Shown here: positions 31,544-40,813 of the stretch, piece by piece
How the letters are laid out: each line of letters opens with the position of its first letter
How positions within the stretch are numbered: the stretch's first letter is position 1
Source of the DNA: Thalassolituus maritimus
GTDB taxonomy: Bacteria; Pseudomonadota; Gammaproteobacteria; Pseudomonadales; Oceanobacteraceae
NCBI RefSeq assembly: GCF_900156675.1
Contig: NZ_FTOH01000001.1
Location: forward strand, 62,001-126,000
Length of the DNA: 64,000 nucleotides
Direction of reading: 5' to 3'
The notes under the pieces: model-generated
Seen by the model: only the letters and a program-made list of their open reading frames with translations
Database searches by the model: none
Told to the model about the DNA's origin: nothing
Position numbers and translations under genes: made by a program

Positions 31544-31903
31544 TCAGCCCTCTTTGCGTTGTTTACTGAGTAGCGCACTGTGTATCAGCCACGCAGGAAC
31601 CGCACAAAGCAGGCCGAGCTGCGTCGTTAATAGTGCGTCGCCAATACCGGCACTGAACAGTTCAGTTCCGGTAAACCCGTATTGCATGGCGGTGAAGCTC
31701 TCGAGCAAACCAATGATGGTGCCCAATAAACCGAGTAGAGGCAGAATGCTGATAAGAGTAGGGCTGATGCAGTTGTCGCAGTCACGCTCCTCTGAAGGTG
31801 CAAACCAGAGTGCAGCGAGTCGCTGATAACAGATCAGTGCTACTGTGAGAATTATCCAGCAGATAACGCTGCCAGAGAGTTGAGATATCAGGTCGCTTGT
31901 CAT
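31544..31903 (-). CDS. exbB: Short ExbB/TolQ-family proton channel protein
   Basis: A MotA/TolQ/ExbB-family protein of only 119 residues. Three membrane helices are visible (about 10-28, 47-66 and 92-112), with the conserved GLLGTIIGLLESF and TTQLGLLCAVPA. Typical ExbB2 proteins are about 170-180 residues, so the cytoplasmic loop here is much shortened. The start overlaps the ttpC-like stop by four bases. The second MotA/TolQ-type protein upstream may supply the missing cytoplasmic part. Confidence 0.88.
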   Translation of the reverse strand: MTSDLISQLSGSVICWIILTVALICYQRLAALWFAPSEERDCDNCISPTLISILPLLGLLGTIIGLLESFTAMQYGFTGTELFSAGIGDALLTTQLGLLCAVPAWLIHSALLSKQRKEG

Positions 31904-33237
31904 GCCGGTGCTACCTCATTGGTTGCTGTTGTCTGTGATCGCGATGTTGTGTCTTTTCCGCTCGGATTTTTCCCCTCGTCCTGGCTGAGGAGGACGGCAA
32001 AGTTTTCGAGCGACAGGTAGTACGAGCGCGCACGACGTGAAAGTAGTGAATGAACAACCAGCGCCGGAATCGCGACCACTAAGCCAAGCTCCGTGGTGAT
32101 TAACGCCTGCGAAATACCACCCGAAACAACTTCTGGATTGCCCGAGCCAAACAAGGTCATCATGCGGAAGGTTTCAATCATGCCGCTGACCGTCCCAAGC
32201 AAACCAAGAAGGGGAGCCACTGATGCGGTAATCGCGATAGCGGTGAGTCGCTTTTCGAGAATTAGTCGGTCCTGCTGAAGCTGCAGAAATAGCTGGTCGT
32301 CGCGTTCTCTGGCAGAGCCTGATATTTGCGCTGTTTCAAACAGACGTTGCTGCATGCTCTCACGATCAAACAGCGGCTCATTTTTCTTAAGGGCGTTGCG
32401 CAGCGCCGCAGGCGTATAGCTGACAACCGCCGGCAAACGCAGTAGTTGCACGGCTTTGATTATGCCGATAACCAGAGCAATCAATGCAAATAGGAGGATA
32501 GGCAGTGCCCAGATGCCACCTTTCTGTAAATGGTCCAGCAGGCTCTCATCCGGAATCTGATCAAACTGGCTGAGGCTTGGATCAAACGCGAGAGGGCTTT
32601 CTTTTCCCTCGCGCAGTTGTTCAAGCGCGTCTGCAACAGATACCTCGGAGGCTTTCACGACCTGCCACTCTCCTCCAGTTTCGGCAATACTGAACGCCCG
32701 GCTGTTATGAAGAGCCCAATGCACTGGACCCAGGCTGAGTTTCTGTGCGTCTGTGACAGTGCCATCAGGCAGTGCCAGTTCAATGGGTGTGAAATCAGGT
32801 TCGAGCCAGCGCTCACTGGCGGAAGCAATGCTATTGATCGCGCTCAATTGCTCTGCGAATGTTCCCGGCTCGGTATTTCCTTGTTGTCGCAAGAACTGTT
32901 GTACCAGATTGCTCTGGTAGTTCCGCTGGTTTGTCCATTTCGCGAGACGCTCTTCCAGCGCACTTAACGACAGGTTACGTTCGTCTTCCAGACGGCGTGC
33001 TGCGGCAGTTTGCTTATCAAGCTCACGGACTGAGCGTTCAAGCTGGCCAATGTTACGAGCCAGTTCTGCACGATCCCGGCTGATGCTCTGTTCCGTTTTA
33101 TTCAGCGATGCCTGAGCCGCGCTGATACGTTTCTGCAGGTCTGCTTCAATGTCAGAAGCATAAGTAGCAGGCGCTGACAGCATTAGTGCTGCCAAGCAGG
33201 ACACAGAAAACTGTTTGATGGTCTGTTTAGTTTTCAT
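31900..33237 (-). CDS. TtpC-like MotA/TolQ/ExbB-family protein of the TonB2 system
   Basis: A 445-residue protein with a signal peptide, a periplasmic coiled-coil region (about 30-125), a first membrane helix near residue 240, and a C-terminal TolQ/ExbB domain (LGLLGTVSGMIETFRMM then TTELGLVVAIPALVVHSLL). In Vibrio, TtpC is the extra protein needed for TonB2-dependent iron uptake and has the same place in the operon: DUF3450, ttpC, exbB2, exbD2, tonB2, TPR. Overlaps with both neighbours show tight coupling. Confidence 0.88.
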   Translation of the reverse strand: MKTKQTIKQFSVSCLAALMLSAPATYASDIEADLQKRISAAQASLNKTEQSISRDRAELARNIGQLERSVRELDKQTAAARRLEDERNLSLSALEERLAKWTNQRNYQSNLVQQFLRQQGNTEPGTFAEQLSAINSIASASERWLEPDFTPIELALPDGTVTDAQKLSLGPVHWALHNSRAFSIAETGGEWQVVKASEVSVADALEQLREGKESPLAFDPSLSQFDQIPDESLLDHLQKGGIWALPILLFALIALVIGIIKAVQLLRLPAVVSYTPAALRNALKKNEPLFDRESMQQRLFETAQISGSARERDDQLFLQLQQDRLILEKRLTAIAITASVAPLLGLLGTVSGMIETFRMMTLFGSGNPEVVSGGISQALITTELGLVVAIPALVVHSLLSRRARSYYLSLENFAVLLSQDEGKNPSGKDTTSRSQTTATNEVAPA

Positions 33238-34042
33238 GGTCAGTCGTTTCCTGGTGTGCGGAAATTGAGTTCGCCGACACTGGGTCGCCCGATGCTAGGG
33301 ATACTGGTAGTGCAATTGACTGTGCCGGAGATTGTTTTTCAGTGATGGCGATCGCGGTAAGGATATTTTCTGCGGAAATATCGTCACGGAAGGTCCAGCG
33401 CCAGAGGCCATTATCAACGTGACCGACGCCTCGATAACTACCATCACTGCTGGCAAACCACGCCTGTGAAAGTCCCAGATATAACTGTTTGACCAGAATT
33501 TCTTCACCCGTCGATGGCTCAGTCAGACGCATACTGTGCAGTGTTGTGCGCTCGTTGAATTCTTTCATGCGGCTCAGACGCGCCAGTTGAAGGCGTAACT
33601 GATTACTGCTTTCTTCGTTCGCTTCGCTGTTCCAGTCATTCTGTAGCGGCGGTGGCAACCTTGGTTCAAGGGCATCAAGACGCATTGCCAGCGCTTTAAT
33701 GAGCTTATCTGTCTCCGCCTGTTGTACTTCGAGGGTGGATTGCTGCTCCATTAAGGCTTCGCGCTTCTGATCAACTTCGTCGCTTTTTTCATCCCGACGC
33801 TGAAGCATTTCTGTTAGCTGTTTCTTTTCGGCCTGTAGCAGGTCAATCCGTTGTTCTACCAAGGGTTTTTGTGACCGCCACTCGCTGACTAAACGACTTT
33901 TCTGTTGTTCGGTCTGGAGCCATTGTTGGGTAAGAGCATCGATCTGTTCAGCTCGAATATCCGCAATAACACACGGAGCTGTAGATAAGAATATCGTTGC
34001 CAGTAGCCAACGATGTGCGTGTGGAAGAATGCATCGGTTCAC
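33227..34042 (-). CDS. DUF3450 family periplasmic protein
   Basis: First gene of the TonB2-type operon. It encodes 271 residues: a signal peptide (cleavage after VIA), a long coiled coil (about 30-115) and a globular C-terminal domain with QLYLGLSQAWFASSDG, the hallmark segment of DUF3450. The biochemical role is unknown; its constant association with TonB2 clusters suggests a periplasmic partner of TtpC. Its stop overlaps the next gene by 11 bases. It is divergent from a TonB-dependent receptor, with an AT-rich Fur-like site in the shared 194-base gap. Confidence 0.88.
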   Translation of the reverse strand: MNRCILPHAHRWLLATIFLSTAPCVIADIRAEQIDALTQQWLQTEQQKSRLVSEWRSQKPLVEQRIDLLQAEKKQLTEMLQRRDEKSDEVDQKREALMEQQSTLEVQQAETDKLIKALAMRLDALEPRLPPPLQNDWNSEANEESSNQLRLQLARLSRMKEFNERTTLHSMRLTEPSTGEEILVKQLYLGLSQAWFASSDGSYRGVGHVDNGLWRWTFRDDISAENILTAIAITEKQSPAQSIALPVSLASGDPVSANSISAHQETTDHEN

Positions 34043-34135
34043 AGGGTTACCCGCAGAATTTCAGAGGAGCTTGGTGTCAGTAATGGCTCGCATTATGCCC
34101 GCTTGGTAAAGTATTGCCAATAAATATCTAAATAA

Positions 34136-34156
34136 AAATGATTTGCAATTACATTT
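34136..34156. promoter_or_regulatory. Candidate Fur-like dyad between the TonB2 operon and a siderophore receptor
   Basis: AAATG (34136-34140), 11 bases, CATTT (34152-34156). The AATG-N11-CATT frame matches the outer part of the extended 7-1-7 Fur box, but the central bases match poorly. The same frame occurs upstream of the second receptor and of the PepSY operon. It sits between two divergent iron-uptake units, so one site could serve both. Confidence 0.5.
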
Positions 34157-34236
34157 CTTTGCTCTTAAAGTCCCCTCCCGCTGCCAAAGAGCAGACCTGA
34201 GATTTTTATTACCTGGTTGAAACATTGGGGAAGACA

Positions 34237-36453
34237 ATGAAAAAGAACATGAACATGCAAAACTTTAAACGCAGCGCGCTGGCGCTTGCAGTCACTGCGG
34301 CTTTGCCACTGCACGCTGCTGAGGAACCACGCGAGCTGCCAGTCACTGAAGCTGCTGCTTCCGAAGAGCAGGGGTATAAGGTTGATAAAGCGTCTTCTCC
34401 AAAATTGACGCAGCCTGTTGCAAACACACCTAAGACAATCAATGTGATCTCGGGTGATGTGCTGGAGGATCAGGGTGTGACCAGCCTGAATGATGCACTG
34501 CGTAACGTCGCTGGTGTGTCTACTTTCGGCGGCGGCGAAGGCGGTGGTGGTGTTATTACCGCGAACGATAAGGTAACCATTCGTGGATTTGATGCACGCT
34601 CAAGCATTTACGTGGATGGTATCCGTGATGTTGCAGGTTACAGCAGGGATCTCTTCAACTACGAGCAGGTAGAAGTCGTTAAAGGTGCAAGTGGTAGCCT
34701 GGACGGCCGCTCGACGGGTGGTGGTAGTGTCAACCTGTCTACGAAAAGAGCGAAGCAGGATACTTTTGCTTCTGTTAGTGCAGGGTATGACAGCTTCGAT
34801 ACTAAGCGTGTAAGCACAGATGTTAATCAGCAGCTGACCGAGTCTCTCGCCGGTCGAGTAAACCTTCTATACACCGATGGCGGTGATACCTTCGATAACG
34901 GCGAAGAGAATTATGAAACCATCGCTGGTGGTGGCTCAGTTCTGTTCAATATCGGTGAGAAAACAGACATCACCTTCGATGTCCTGCTGATGGAGCAGGA
35001 TAATGTTCCGGTACTTGGTCTCCCGTTTGTGACTGAAAGCGCGGCGGAAGCAACGGGTCTTGCGGAAGGTCCGATTGATTCTGATGGCTGGGATAAAGTT
35101 TACACAGTCAAAGGTCGTGACTACGAAGAAATCAGCACCCGTATGTTCACGCTGACTCTGGATCATGAAGTGACGGATGGTTTTGCGCTACGAAGCCAGA
35201 CCCGTTTGGGAACCAACGAGAAAGAATCGGTTATTGGACGTCCGTGGTGGGGATCGGATGGCGACAACAGCTTGTTGAACGCAACCAGGCTTCAAGCGAT
35301 CGACGAGAAAAATGAATTGTTCGTGACCCAGCTCGACGGTATTTTCAGTGTCGGCAACGATACTGTGTCGCAGGACATCGTTGTTGGGGTGGAATACGCA
35401 AAAGAGAAAAAAACAGCCTACGGTCTGGATAGTAATTTCACCTATTACGATGGCGCAGGCAATGAACTCGCTAACCCGGCTATCGACCCGGTTAACTACT
35501 CAAACGATATCTCGGCGAGCGGCAGCGTAGAGCGCAACGGTAACAACAATACGGGTGAAGCTTCGACGCTTGCATTCTATGTACTGGATACCATCAAGAT
35601 TGCCGATACCGTACAGGTCGATCTGAATGCCCGTTATGATAATTTCGAGATTGAAGGCGAAGCCTGTGGTCGTCGCAGCGGCTGCGCAGATGGCTTGGAT
35701 GCAGAGGAAGGCTACTTCAGCTATGGCGCGGCGGTAAGCTACATGCCAACAGAAAATGGTACCGTGTATATTGGCTATAGCAATGCGCAGCAGCCTCCGG
35801 GTACCGAGCTGGCTTTGAGCACCGCCGAAGAGCAAAATGAACTTGAGCCTGAATCTGCGAAAACTATTGAACTGGGCACCAAGTGGGAACTGCTCAATGA
35901 TGGCCTCATGCTGAGCGCGGCTATTTTCCAGACCACGAAAGATGTCGTTGATTCTGAGCGCGTAGATGTCGACGGTGAAACCGTGACAAATTACTACGTG
36001 ACTGGCGAACAGCAAGCCAAGGGCTTTGAGCTAGGCGCTGTAGGTAGTATCACTGATAATCTGTCTGTTTCTGCAAACTTCGTTAAACTGGATACCGAAG
36101 TGACACAGGATCTGACGGCGGAATCTGAGGGTAACGGCCTGCAAGGTTCTCCGGATAAAACTGCGAACCTTTGGGTTTCCTACGCGGCAATGGAAGATAA
36201 ACTGAACGTCGGTGGTGGTCTGAACTACAACTCAGGTGAGACTTTCTGGCGTCGTAACACTGCTTACTTCGAAGTTGACCCATACACAACCGCGTATCTG
36301 ATGGCATCATATCAGGCGACGGATGATCTGAAAGTTCAGTTGAACATCGATAACGTGACCGACAAGGAATACGTTACTGACTACAGTGCGAAGGGTCACT
36401 TCCGCCCTGGAGCACCACGTAGTTTCGCGTTGAATGTAAAATACGACTTCTGA
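34237..36453 (+). CDS. TonB-dependent siderophore receptor
   Basis: Outer-membrane beta-barrel receptor for a ferric siderophore, of the FhuA/Fiu-like class. A signal peptide ends near HAAEE. The plug domain shows TPKTINVISGDVLEDQGV, NVAGVSTF, VTIRGFDARSSIYVDGIRD and VEVVKGASGSLDGRSTGGGSVNL. The barrel ends in the consensus Phe (NVKYDF). A TTG at 34225 opens the frame, but ggggaag before the ATG at 34237 favours the latter, 738 residues. The adjacent PKHD hydroxylase is a common partner of catecholate receptors. The ligand cannot be named from sequence. Confidence 0.93.
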   Translation: MKKNMNMQNFKRSALALAVTAALPLHAAEEPRELPVTEAAASEEQGYKVDKASSPKLTQPVANTPKTINVISGDVLEDQGVTSLNDALRNVAGVSTFGGGEGGGGVITANDKVTIRGFDARSSIYVDGIRDVAGYSRDLFNYEQVEVVKGASGSLDGRSTGGGSVNLSTKRAKQDTFASVSAGYDSFDTKRVSTDVNQQLTESLAGRVNLLYTDGGDTFDNGEENYETIAGGGSVLFNIGEKTDITFDVLLMEQDNVPVLGLPFVTESAAEATGLAEGPIDSDGWDKVYTVKGRDYEEISTRMFTLTLDHEVTDGFALRSQTRLGTNEKESVIGRPWWGSDGDNSLLNATRLQAIDEKNELFVTQLDGIFSVGNDTVSQDIVVGVEYAKEKKTAYGLDSNFTYYDGAGNELANPAIDPVNYSNDISASGSVERNGNNNTGEASTLAFYVLDTIKIADTVQVDLNARYDNFEIEGEACGRRSGCADGLDAEEGYFSYGAAVSYMPTENGTVYIGYSNAQQPPGTELALSTAEEQNELEPESAKTIELGTKWELLNDGLMLSAAIFQTTKDVVDSERVDVDGETVTNYYVTGEQQAKGFELGAVGSITDNLSVSANFVKLDTEVTQDLTAESEGNGLQGSPDKTANLWVSYAAMEDKLNVGGGLNYNSGETFWRRNTAYFEVDPYTTAYLMASYQATDDLKVQLNIDNVTDKEYVTDYSAKGHFRPGAPRSFALNVKYDF

Positions 36454-36481
36454 TCTTCTCAGTTCAGCCGTTGAAGAAGAG

Positions 36482-36502
36482 CCGGGCATATGCCCGGTTT
36501 TT
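36482..36502 (+). terminator. Rho-independent terminator after the siderophore receptor
   Basis: ccgggcatatgcccgg (36482-36497) is a perfect 16-base palindrome followed by five T. It separates the receptor from the hydroxylase gene, so some read-through or a separate promoter is needed for the latter. Confidence 0.85.
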
Positions 36503-36544
36503 CCGTGTATATAGATGAAGAAAATAACTGGATAAGGTAATCAT

Positions 36545-37225
36545 ATGCTGATCCGTATTCCCGAATTTATCAGTAAAGTTCAGGTCGCTGAGTGTCGCGC
36601 ACTTCTTGAAAATGCCGACTGGGTAAACGGCAGTGTGACGGCCGGTCATCAGGCTGCTTTAGCAAAAAATAACTTACAGCTTCCTGAAGATTCGCCGGTT
36701 GCCCGTCAGCTGGGGGATTTTATTTTGGCAACGCTCGGGCAATCTCAGGAAGTTCTTGCCGCAGGACTTCCCAATAAAATTTATCCTCCCATGTTCAATT
36801 GCTATCAGGGTGGTGGGGAGTTTAACTATCATGTCGACAACACCATACGTCGCGTTGCCGGTACGGCGGTTAAAATCCGTACTGATGTATCGATGACATT
36901 ATTTCTTTCAGAGCCCGATGAGTATGAAGGCGGTGAATTAATTATTCAGGACACCTATGGCGACCAGAGGGTGAAGTTTTCTGCCGGAGATATGGTTCTT
37001 TATCCTTCGACCAGTTTGCACAAGGTGACCCCAGTAACCGAAGGCCGGCGCTTTGCCTCTTTTTTCTGGATGCAGAGTCTGGTTCGCAGTGATGAACAGA
37101 GGCGCCTGCTGTACGATCTGGATAAAAGTATTCAGGCACTGACTCAGGAAAACCCCGAAAATCCGGAGTTAGTGCGATTAGCAGGGGTATATCACAATCT
37201 ACTGCGTCAATGGTCAGAAACTTAA
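36545..37225 (+). CDS. piuC: PKHD-type Fe(II)/2-oxoglutarate hydroxylase, PiuC/YbiX family
   Basis: Non-heme iron dioxygenase family found next to catecholate siderophore receptors (PiuC with PiuA in Pseudomonas, YbiX with Fiu in E. coli). Metal ligands are His96 and Asp98 (YHVDN) and His159 (LHKVTPV); Arg168/169 (GRRF) is placed to bind 2-oxoglutarate. The length of 226 residues is the family length. Its substrate is not established. Its stop overlaps the convergent FMN-enzyme stop by four bases. Confidence 0.93.
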   Translation: MLIRIPEFISKVQVAECRALLENADWVNGSVTAGHQAALAKNNLQLPEDSPVARQLGDFILATLGQSQEVLAAGLPNKIYPPMFNCYQGGGEFNYHVDNTIRRVAGTAVKIRTDVSMTLFLSEPDEYEGGELIIQDTYGDQRVKFSAGDMVLYPSTSLHKVTPVTEGRRFASFFWMQSLVRSDEQRRLLYDLDKSIQALTQENPENPELVRLAGVYHNLLRQWSET

Positions 37226-38298
37226 GCGGGCTGCCAAAGGCACTCTGTCGTGATATCGGACAGGGTTTCACAACCGCACAATGCCATCGTCAGCTCCAGT
37301 TCGTCCCGCAATAATCGAATTGTATGAGCAACACCCAGGGCTCCAGCAGTAGCAAGTGCATACATAATAGGGCGGCCAATCATTACGGCATCTGCGCCCA
37401 GTGCCAGCGCCTTAAAAATATCAGTGCCACGACGGATGCCACTATCCACGATCAGTGGTATTTCACCATTGATGTGTTTTGAGATCAGCGGAAGGACTTC
37501 AATTGGAGAGGGTAGGGTGTCCAGAGTCCGGCCGCCGTGGTTCGATATCACAATACCATCCAGCCCCGTTTCAGCAGCCATGATGGCGTCTGCAGGATTT
37601 ATGATGCCTTTCACGAGTAGTGGGAGTCTGGTCTGTGACTTCAGCCATTCAATATCTTTCCAGGTTGGCGCACGACTCATAAGGCCCTGAAAAACATGGC
37701 TCTCTCCGGCATTGCTCTGGGGTATTTCTTTTGACGGGCAATTTACGGCACTAATGCCATCGGGTAAGCGAAAGCCACTCCGCTGTTCCCGGTTACGCAG
37801 TCCATTAATGGGGGCGTCTACCGTAACGACAATTGCCGAAAAGCCACTTTGCTCTGCTCTCCTGACCAGTTGCAGTGTCTGTTCAGCGCTGTTCTGAAAA
37901 TACAGTTGAAACCACTTTGGTCCGGCGGCACTGCGTGCGACGTCTTCAATGGTAGAGCTCGACAGCGTACTCAGGACAAACAGCGCGTCCTGGGCAGATG
38001 CTGCTGCTGCAGAAGCCAGTTCTCCATCTGGGTGTGCGAGTTTCTGATAAGCCACAGGGGCCAGCAGGATTGGGTGCTGTAGAGAGTGGCCAAGAAGGTC
38101 CAGTCGGGTGTGTCCGGCACTGACATCGACCAGAGTTCGATTGAGTATTTTCAGTTCGGCGTAGGCCTGCTCGTTGCCACGGGCGGTGTGCTCATCAGCC
38201 GAGGCGCCGTAAATATAAGCCCAGGCCTGAGGTGGTAGTGCTTGCTGTGCATGGCGCTCGTAGTCTTTGAGGCAGGCTATGTCCGGGGGAATGCTCAT
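37222..38298 (-). CDS. FMN-dependent alpha-hydroxy acid dehydrogenase/oxidase
   Basis: TIM-barrel flavoenzyme of the lactate/glycolate oxidase family, 358 residues. Family blocks include ILLAPVAYQKLAHPDGE, VVTVDAPINGLRNREQR, LLVKGII, ISNHGGRTLD (catalytic His and Arg), DSGIRRGTDI and IGRP. It lacks a signal peptide, so it acts in the cytoplasm or at the membrane. It lies between two TonB receptor genes on the opposite strand, which suggests an iron-linked role, for example oxidation of a siderophore-derived hydroxy acid; this is inference. Confidence 0.88.
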   Translation of the reverse strand: MSIPPDIACLKDYERHAQQALPPQAWAYIYGASADEHTARGNEQAYAELKILNRTLVDVSAGHTRLDLLGHSLQHPILLAPVAYQKLAHPDGELASAAAASAQDALFVLSTLSSSTIEDVARSAAGPKWFQLYFQNSAEQTLQLVRRAEQSGFSAIVVTVDAPINGLRNREQRSGFRLPDGISAVNCPSKEIPQSNAGESHVFQGLMSRAPTWKDIEWLKSQTRLPLLVKGIINPADAIMAAETGLDGIVISNHGGRTLDTLPSPIEVLPLISKHINGEIPLIVDSGIRRGTDIFKALALGADAVMIGRPIMYALATAGALGVAHTIRLLRDELELTMALCGCETLSDITTECLWQPA

Positions 38299-38332
38299 AG
38301 GTTACTCAATAATGCTAATTGGTATCAAGTAT

Positions 38333-38353
38333 AAATGTAAAGGATTTGCATTT
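38333..38353. promoter_or_regulatory. Candidate Fur-like dyad upstream of the second TonB receptor
   Basis: AAATGTAAA (38333-38341) and TTTGCATTT (38345-38353) form a 21-base inverted repeat with one mismatch. This gives the frame AAATG-N11-CATTT. It lies in the 110-base gap between the divergent FMN-enzyme and receptor genes, 56 bases before the chosen receptor start, and could control both. Confidence 0.55.
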
Positions 38354-38408
38354 GTAGGTGCACCTAAATACCATGCGCGAAAATTTTCCCCCATCCAGGA
38401 TGATAGTG

Positions 38409-40751
38409 ATGAAGTTCCGAAGTCAGATATTCCCTATGAGTGCGCTCGCCGCTGCGGTTGTTGCTTCTCTCTCTGCCACAGCAGAAGAGCAGACCATTGA
38501 ACTGGATAAGTTTGTCGTTACGGCGGCAGGCTACGAGCAGAAAGTGGTTGATGCTCCTGCCAGTATCTCTGTAATCACTCAGGAAGATCTGCGCTCACGC
38601 CCGTACGTCACACTCCTGGATGCGGTACGCGAACTGGAAGGTGTCGACATCGGTGAGACCCGGGATAAAACGGGCCAGGGCACTATTTCGATCCGTGGTA
38701 TGGGAGCAGATTACACTCTGATCCTGATTGATGGTCGTCGTCAGAATAACCACGGTGATATCTATCCGAATAATTTCGGTGGTAATCAGTTCAACCACAT
38801 TCCACCGATGGATGCGATCGAACGTATTGAGGTTATCCGCGGGCCAGCGTCTACCCTATACGGAGCGGATGCTCTGGGCGGTGTAATCAACATTATCACC
38901 AAGAAGGTGACCGATGACTGGACAGGTTCTGCAAGTATCAGCCGCACTTTCCAGGAATACGACGAGTACGGTGCGGATACCACGGCTGACTTCAGTGCGG
39001 CAGGCCCGTTAATTGAAAATGTTCTTGGTATGGAACTGCGTGGCAGTATTTATAAGCGTGATGCATCAGAGCCAGAGTACGACTCAGTCACCGACCCGAG
39101 CGGTGTTGAACAAACACGTTCTCTCGGTTTCGGCGGTGGCGGTAAAACCCCCGATAACAAAAATCAAAGTATCGGCATCGGTTTTAACTGGAATATGGCC
39201 GATAACCAGAGCCTGACGTTCGACTACGACACGTCGAAGCAGGTTTATGATAATGAACCTCTGGCGGATGGTGGCTTCAGTGTGGGAACGGTAGATAGCA
39301 TTGATACCATTTGGCGAGCCTCGGGCGGCGCCGTGCAGCCTCGGGTTGGATATGCTAAGGACCAGGAGTTTACCCGCGATCAGTGGGCGATTTCACACGA
39401 GGGCAGCTGGAGTTTTGGTAAGAGCCTGGTGTCTCTGCAGAATATCGAGACTAACAACAACGGTCGCACTTTACCCTTCTCTGTGTCAGAACGTCAGTTG
39501 CTGCAGGAAATGTACGATGGTACGGGTGATTACGCAGGCCTGAGTGAAGACGAGCGCCGTGCGATTGCCGAAGACACTTTCTTGCCTCGCCCTCAACGAA
39601 CCATGGAAAGCAGTCAGTATACGCTGGATGCCAAGCTTGAAATTCCGGTCGAAGACCTGGCTGGCGATCACTTGATTGTCGTCGGTGGTCAGTACATTGA
39701 TGCCGAACTGACCGACGGCGTATTCGGTCGCGAAGATGGTGCTTCCAGTGGTGTATCCGATTTCACCACGTATTCTCTGTTTGCAGAAGACAGCTGGACC
39801 ATGGTGCCCGACTTTACGCTGACTGCGGGTCTGCGTTACGACGATCACGATGCTTTCGGTAGCAATGTCAGCCCCCGCTTGTACGCTGTATACAGCCTGA
39901 CGCCTGAGTGGACGCTGAAAGGCGGTGTGAGCAGTGGTTATAAAACTCCAAAAACAACCGATCTTTACGACGGCGTAACCGGCTTCGGTCGTCAGGGTAC
40001 CATGCCGTTTGCGGGGAACCCGGATCTTGAGCCGGAGAAAAGCCGCAATACCGAAGCCGCGATCTATTGGGAGTCGATGGAGAATCGCCACAGCTTTAAC
40101 GCGACCATTTTCCACAATCGCTTCGAAGATAAAATTGCCCGTGGTGACTCAGTACAGACTTGTACTCAGACGGGCGGCGAACGTCCTTGTGTGAATCTTG
40201 GCGAGTATGAAGACTTGGGTTACGACTCCTGGGCGCAGGTGATTAATATCGATGATGCTCTGATTCGCGGCGCTGAAGTCGCTGGTCGTTTCCAGATCAT
40301 TGATGCACTGGCTGTGCGTGGGAACTACACCTACACCGACAGCCGTCAGCTTTCTGGTTCGCAGGAAGGACAGCCGCTGACGAATACGGCGGAGCACATG
40401 AGTAATGTCACTCTCGATTGGGATGTGAATACTAAGTTGAATGTGCAGCTGACCAGTGAGACGCGCTCGGCTCGCTTCCGCGGCGTAGATGATGATAACG
40501 ATCCTCTGTACTACAAGGATTATCGCGTACTGCACCTCGGCGCAACCTATGCGGTGAATAGTTACTTCAGTGTGTATGGCCGCGTTAATAATCTGCTGGA
40601 TCAGGACTTCACCACCTATAGCGTGCGCTACGATGATGCGAATGATGATGGCGTTTTCGATGCGGGTGATGATGAAGTTACTTTCGAAGACGATTACAAC
40701 AACAAAGACAAGCGTCGTAACCTCTGGGTAGGTCTGAACGTACGTTTCTGA
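38409..40751 (+). CDS. TonB-dependent receptor (FepA/CirA-like plug)
   Basis: Outer-membrane receptor of 780 residues. A signal peptide ends near ATAEE, and a TonB-box-like DKFVVTAAG follows. The plug shows VEGVDIGETRD-like sequence, ISIRGMGADYTLILIDGRRQ and IERIEVIRGPASTLYGADALGGVINIITKK, which is typical of the FepA/CirA/BtuB class. The barrel ends LNVRF. Near the C-terminus an acidic segment (DDANDDGVFDAGDDE) resembles an EF-hand loop. Starts at 38358 (GTG) and 38400 are possible; agga sits best before the ATG at 38409. Confidence 0.92.
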   Translation: MKFRSQIFPMSALAAAVVASLSATAEEQTIELDKFVVTAAGYEQKVVDAPASISVITQEDLRSRPYVTLLDAVRELEGVDIGETRDKTGQGTISIRGMGADYTLILIDGRRQNNHGDIYPNNFGGNQFNHIPPMDAIERIEVIRGPASTLYGADALGGVINIITKKVTDDWTGSASISRTFQEYDEYGADTTADFSAAGPLIENVLGMELRGSIYKRDASEPEYDSVTDPSGVEQTRSLGFGGGGKTPDNKNQSIGIGFNWNMADNQSLTFDYDTSKQVYDNEPLADGGFSVGTVDSIDTIWRASGGAVQPRVGYAKDQEFTRDQWAISHEGSWSFGKSLVSLQNIETNNNGRTLPFSVSERQLLQEMYDGTGDYAGLSEDERRAIAEDTFLPRPQRTMESSQYTLDAKLEIPVEDLAGDHLIVVGGQYIDAELTDGVFGREDGASSGVSDFTTYSLFAEDSWTMVPDFTLTAGLRYDDHDAFGSNVSPRLYAVYSLTPEWTLKGGVSSGYKTPKTTDLYDGVTGFGRQGTMPFAGNPDLEPEKSRNTEAAIYWESMENRHSFNATIFHNRFEDKIARGDSVQTCTQTGGERPCVNLGEYEDLGYDSWAQVINIDDALIRGAEVAGRFQIIDALAVRGNYTYTDSRQLSGSQEGQPLTNTAEHMSNVTLDWDVNTKLNVQLTSETRSARFRGVDDDNDPLYYKDYRVLHLGATYAVNSYFSVYGRVNNLLDQDFTTYSVRYDDANDDGVFDAGDDEVTFEDDYNNKDKRRNLWVGLNVRF

Positions 40752-40771
40752 TCAGAGATCAGAATGAATAG

Positions 40772-40797
40772 AAAAGGGCCAGATGGCCCTTTTTTTA
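40772..40797 (+). terminator. Rho-independent terminator after the second receptor
   Basis: aaaagggcc (40772-40780) pairs with ggccctttt across the loop agat and runs into seven T. It separates the receptor from the PepSY-type operon. Confidence 0.9.
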
Positions 40798-40813
40798 CGG
40801 ACGGATATCATCT

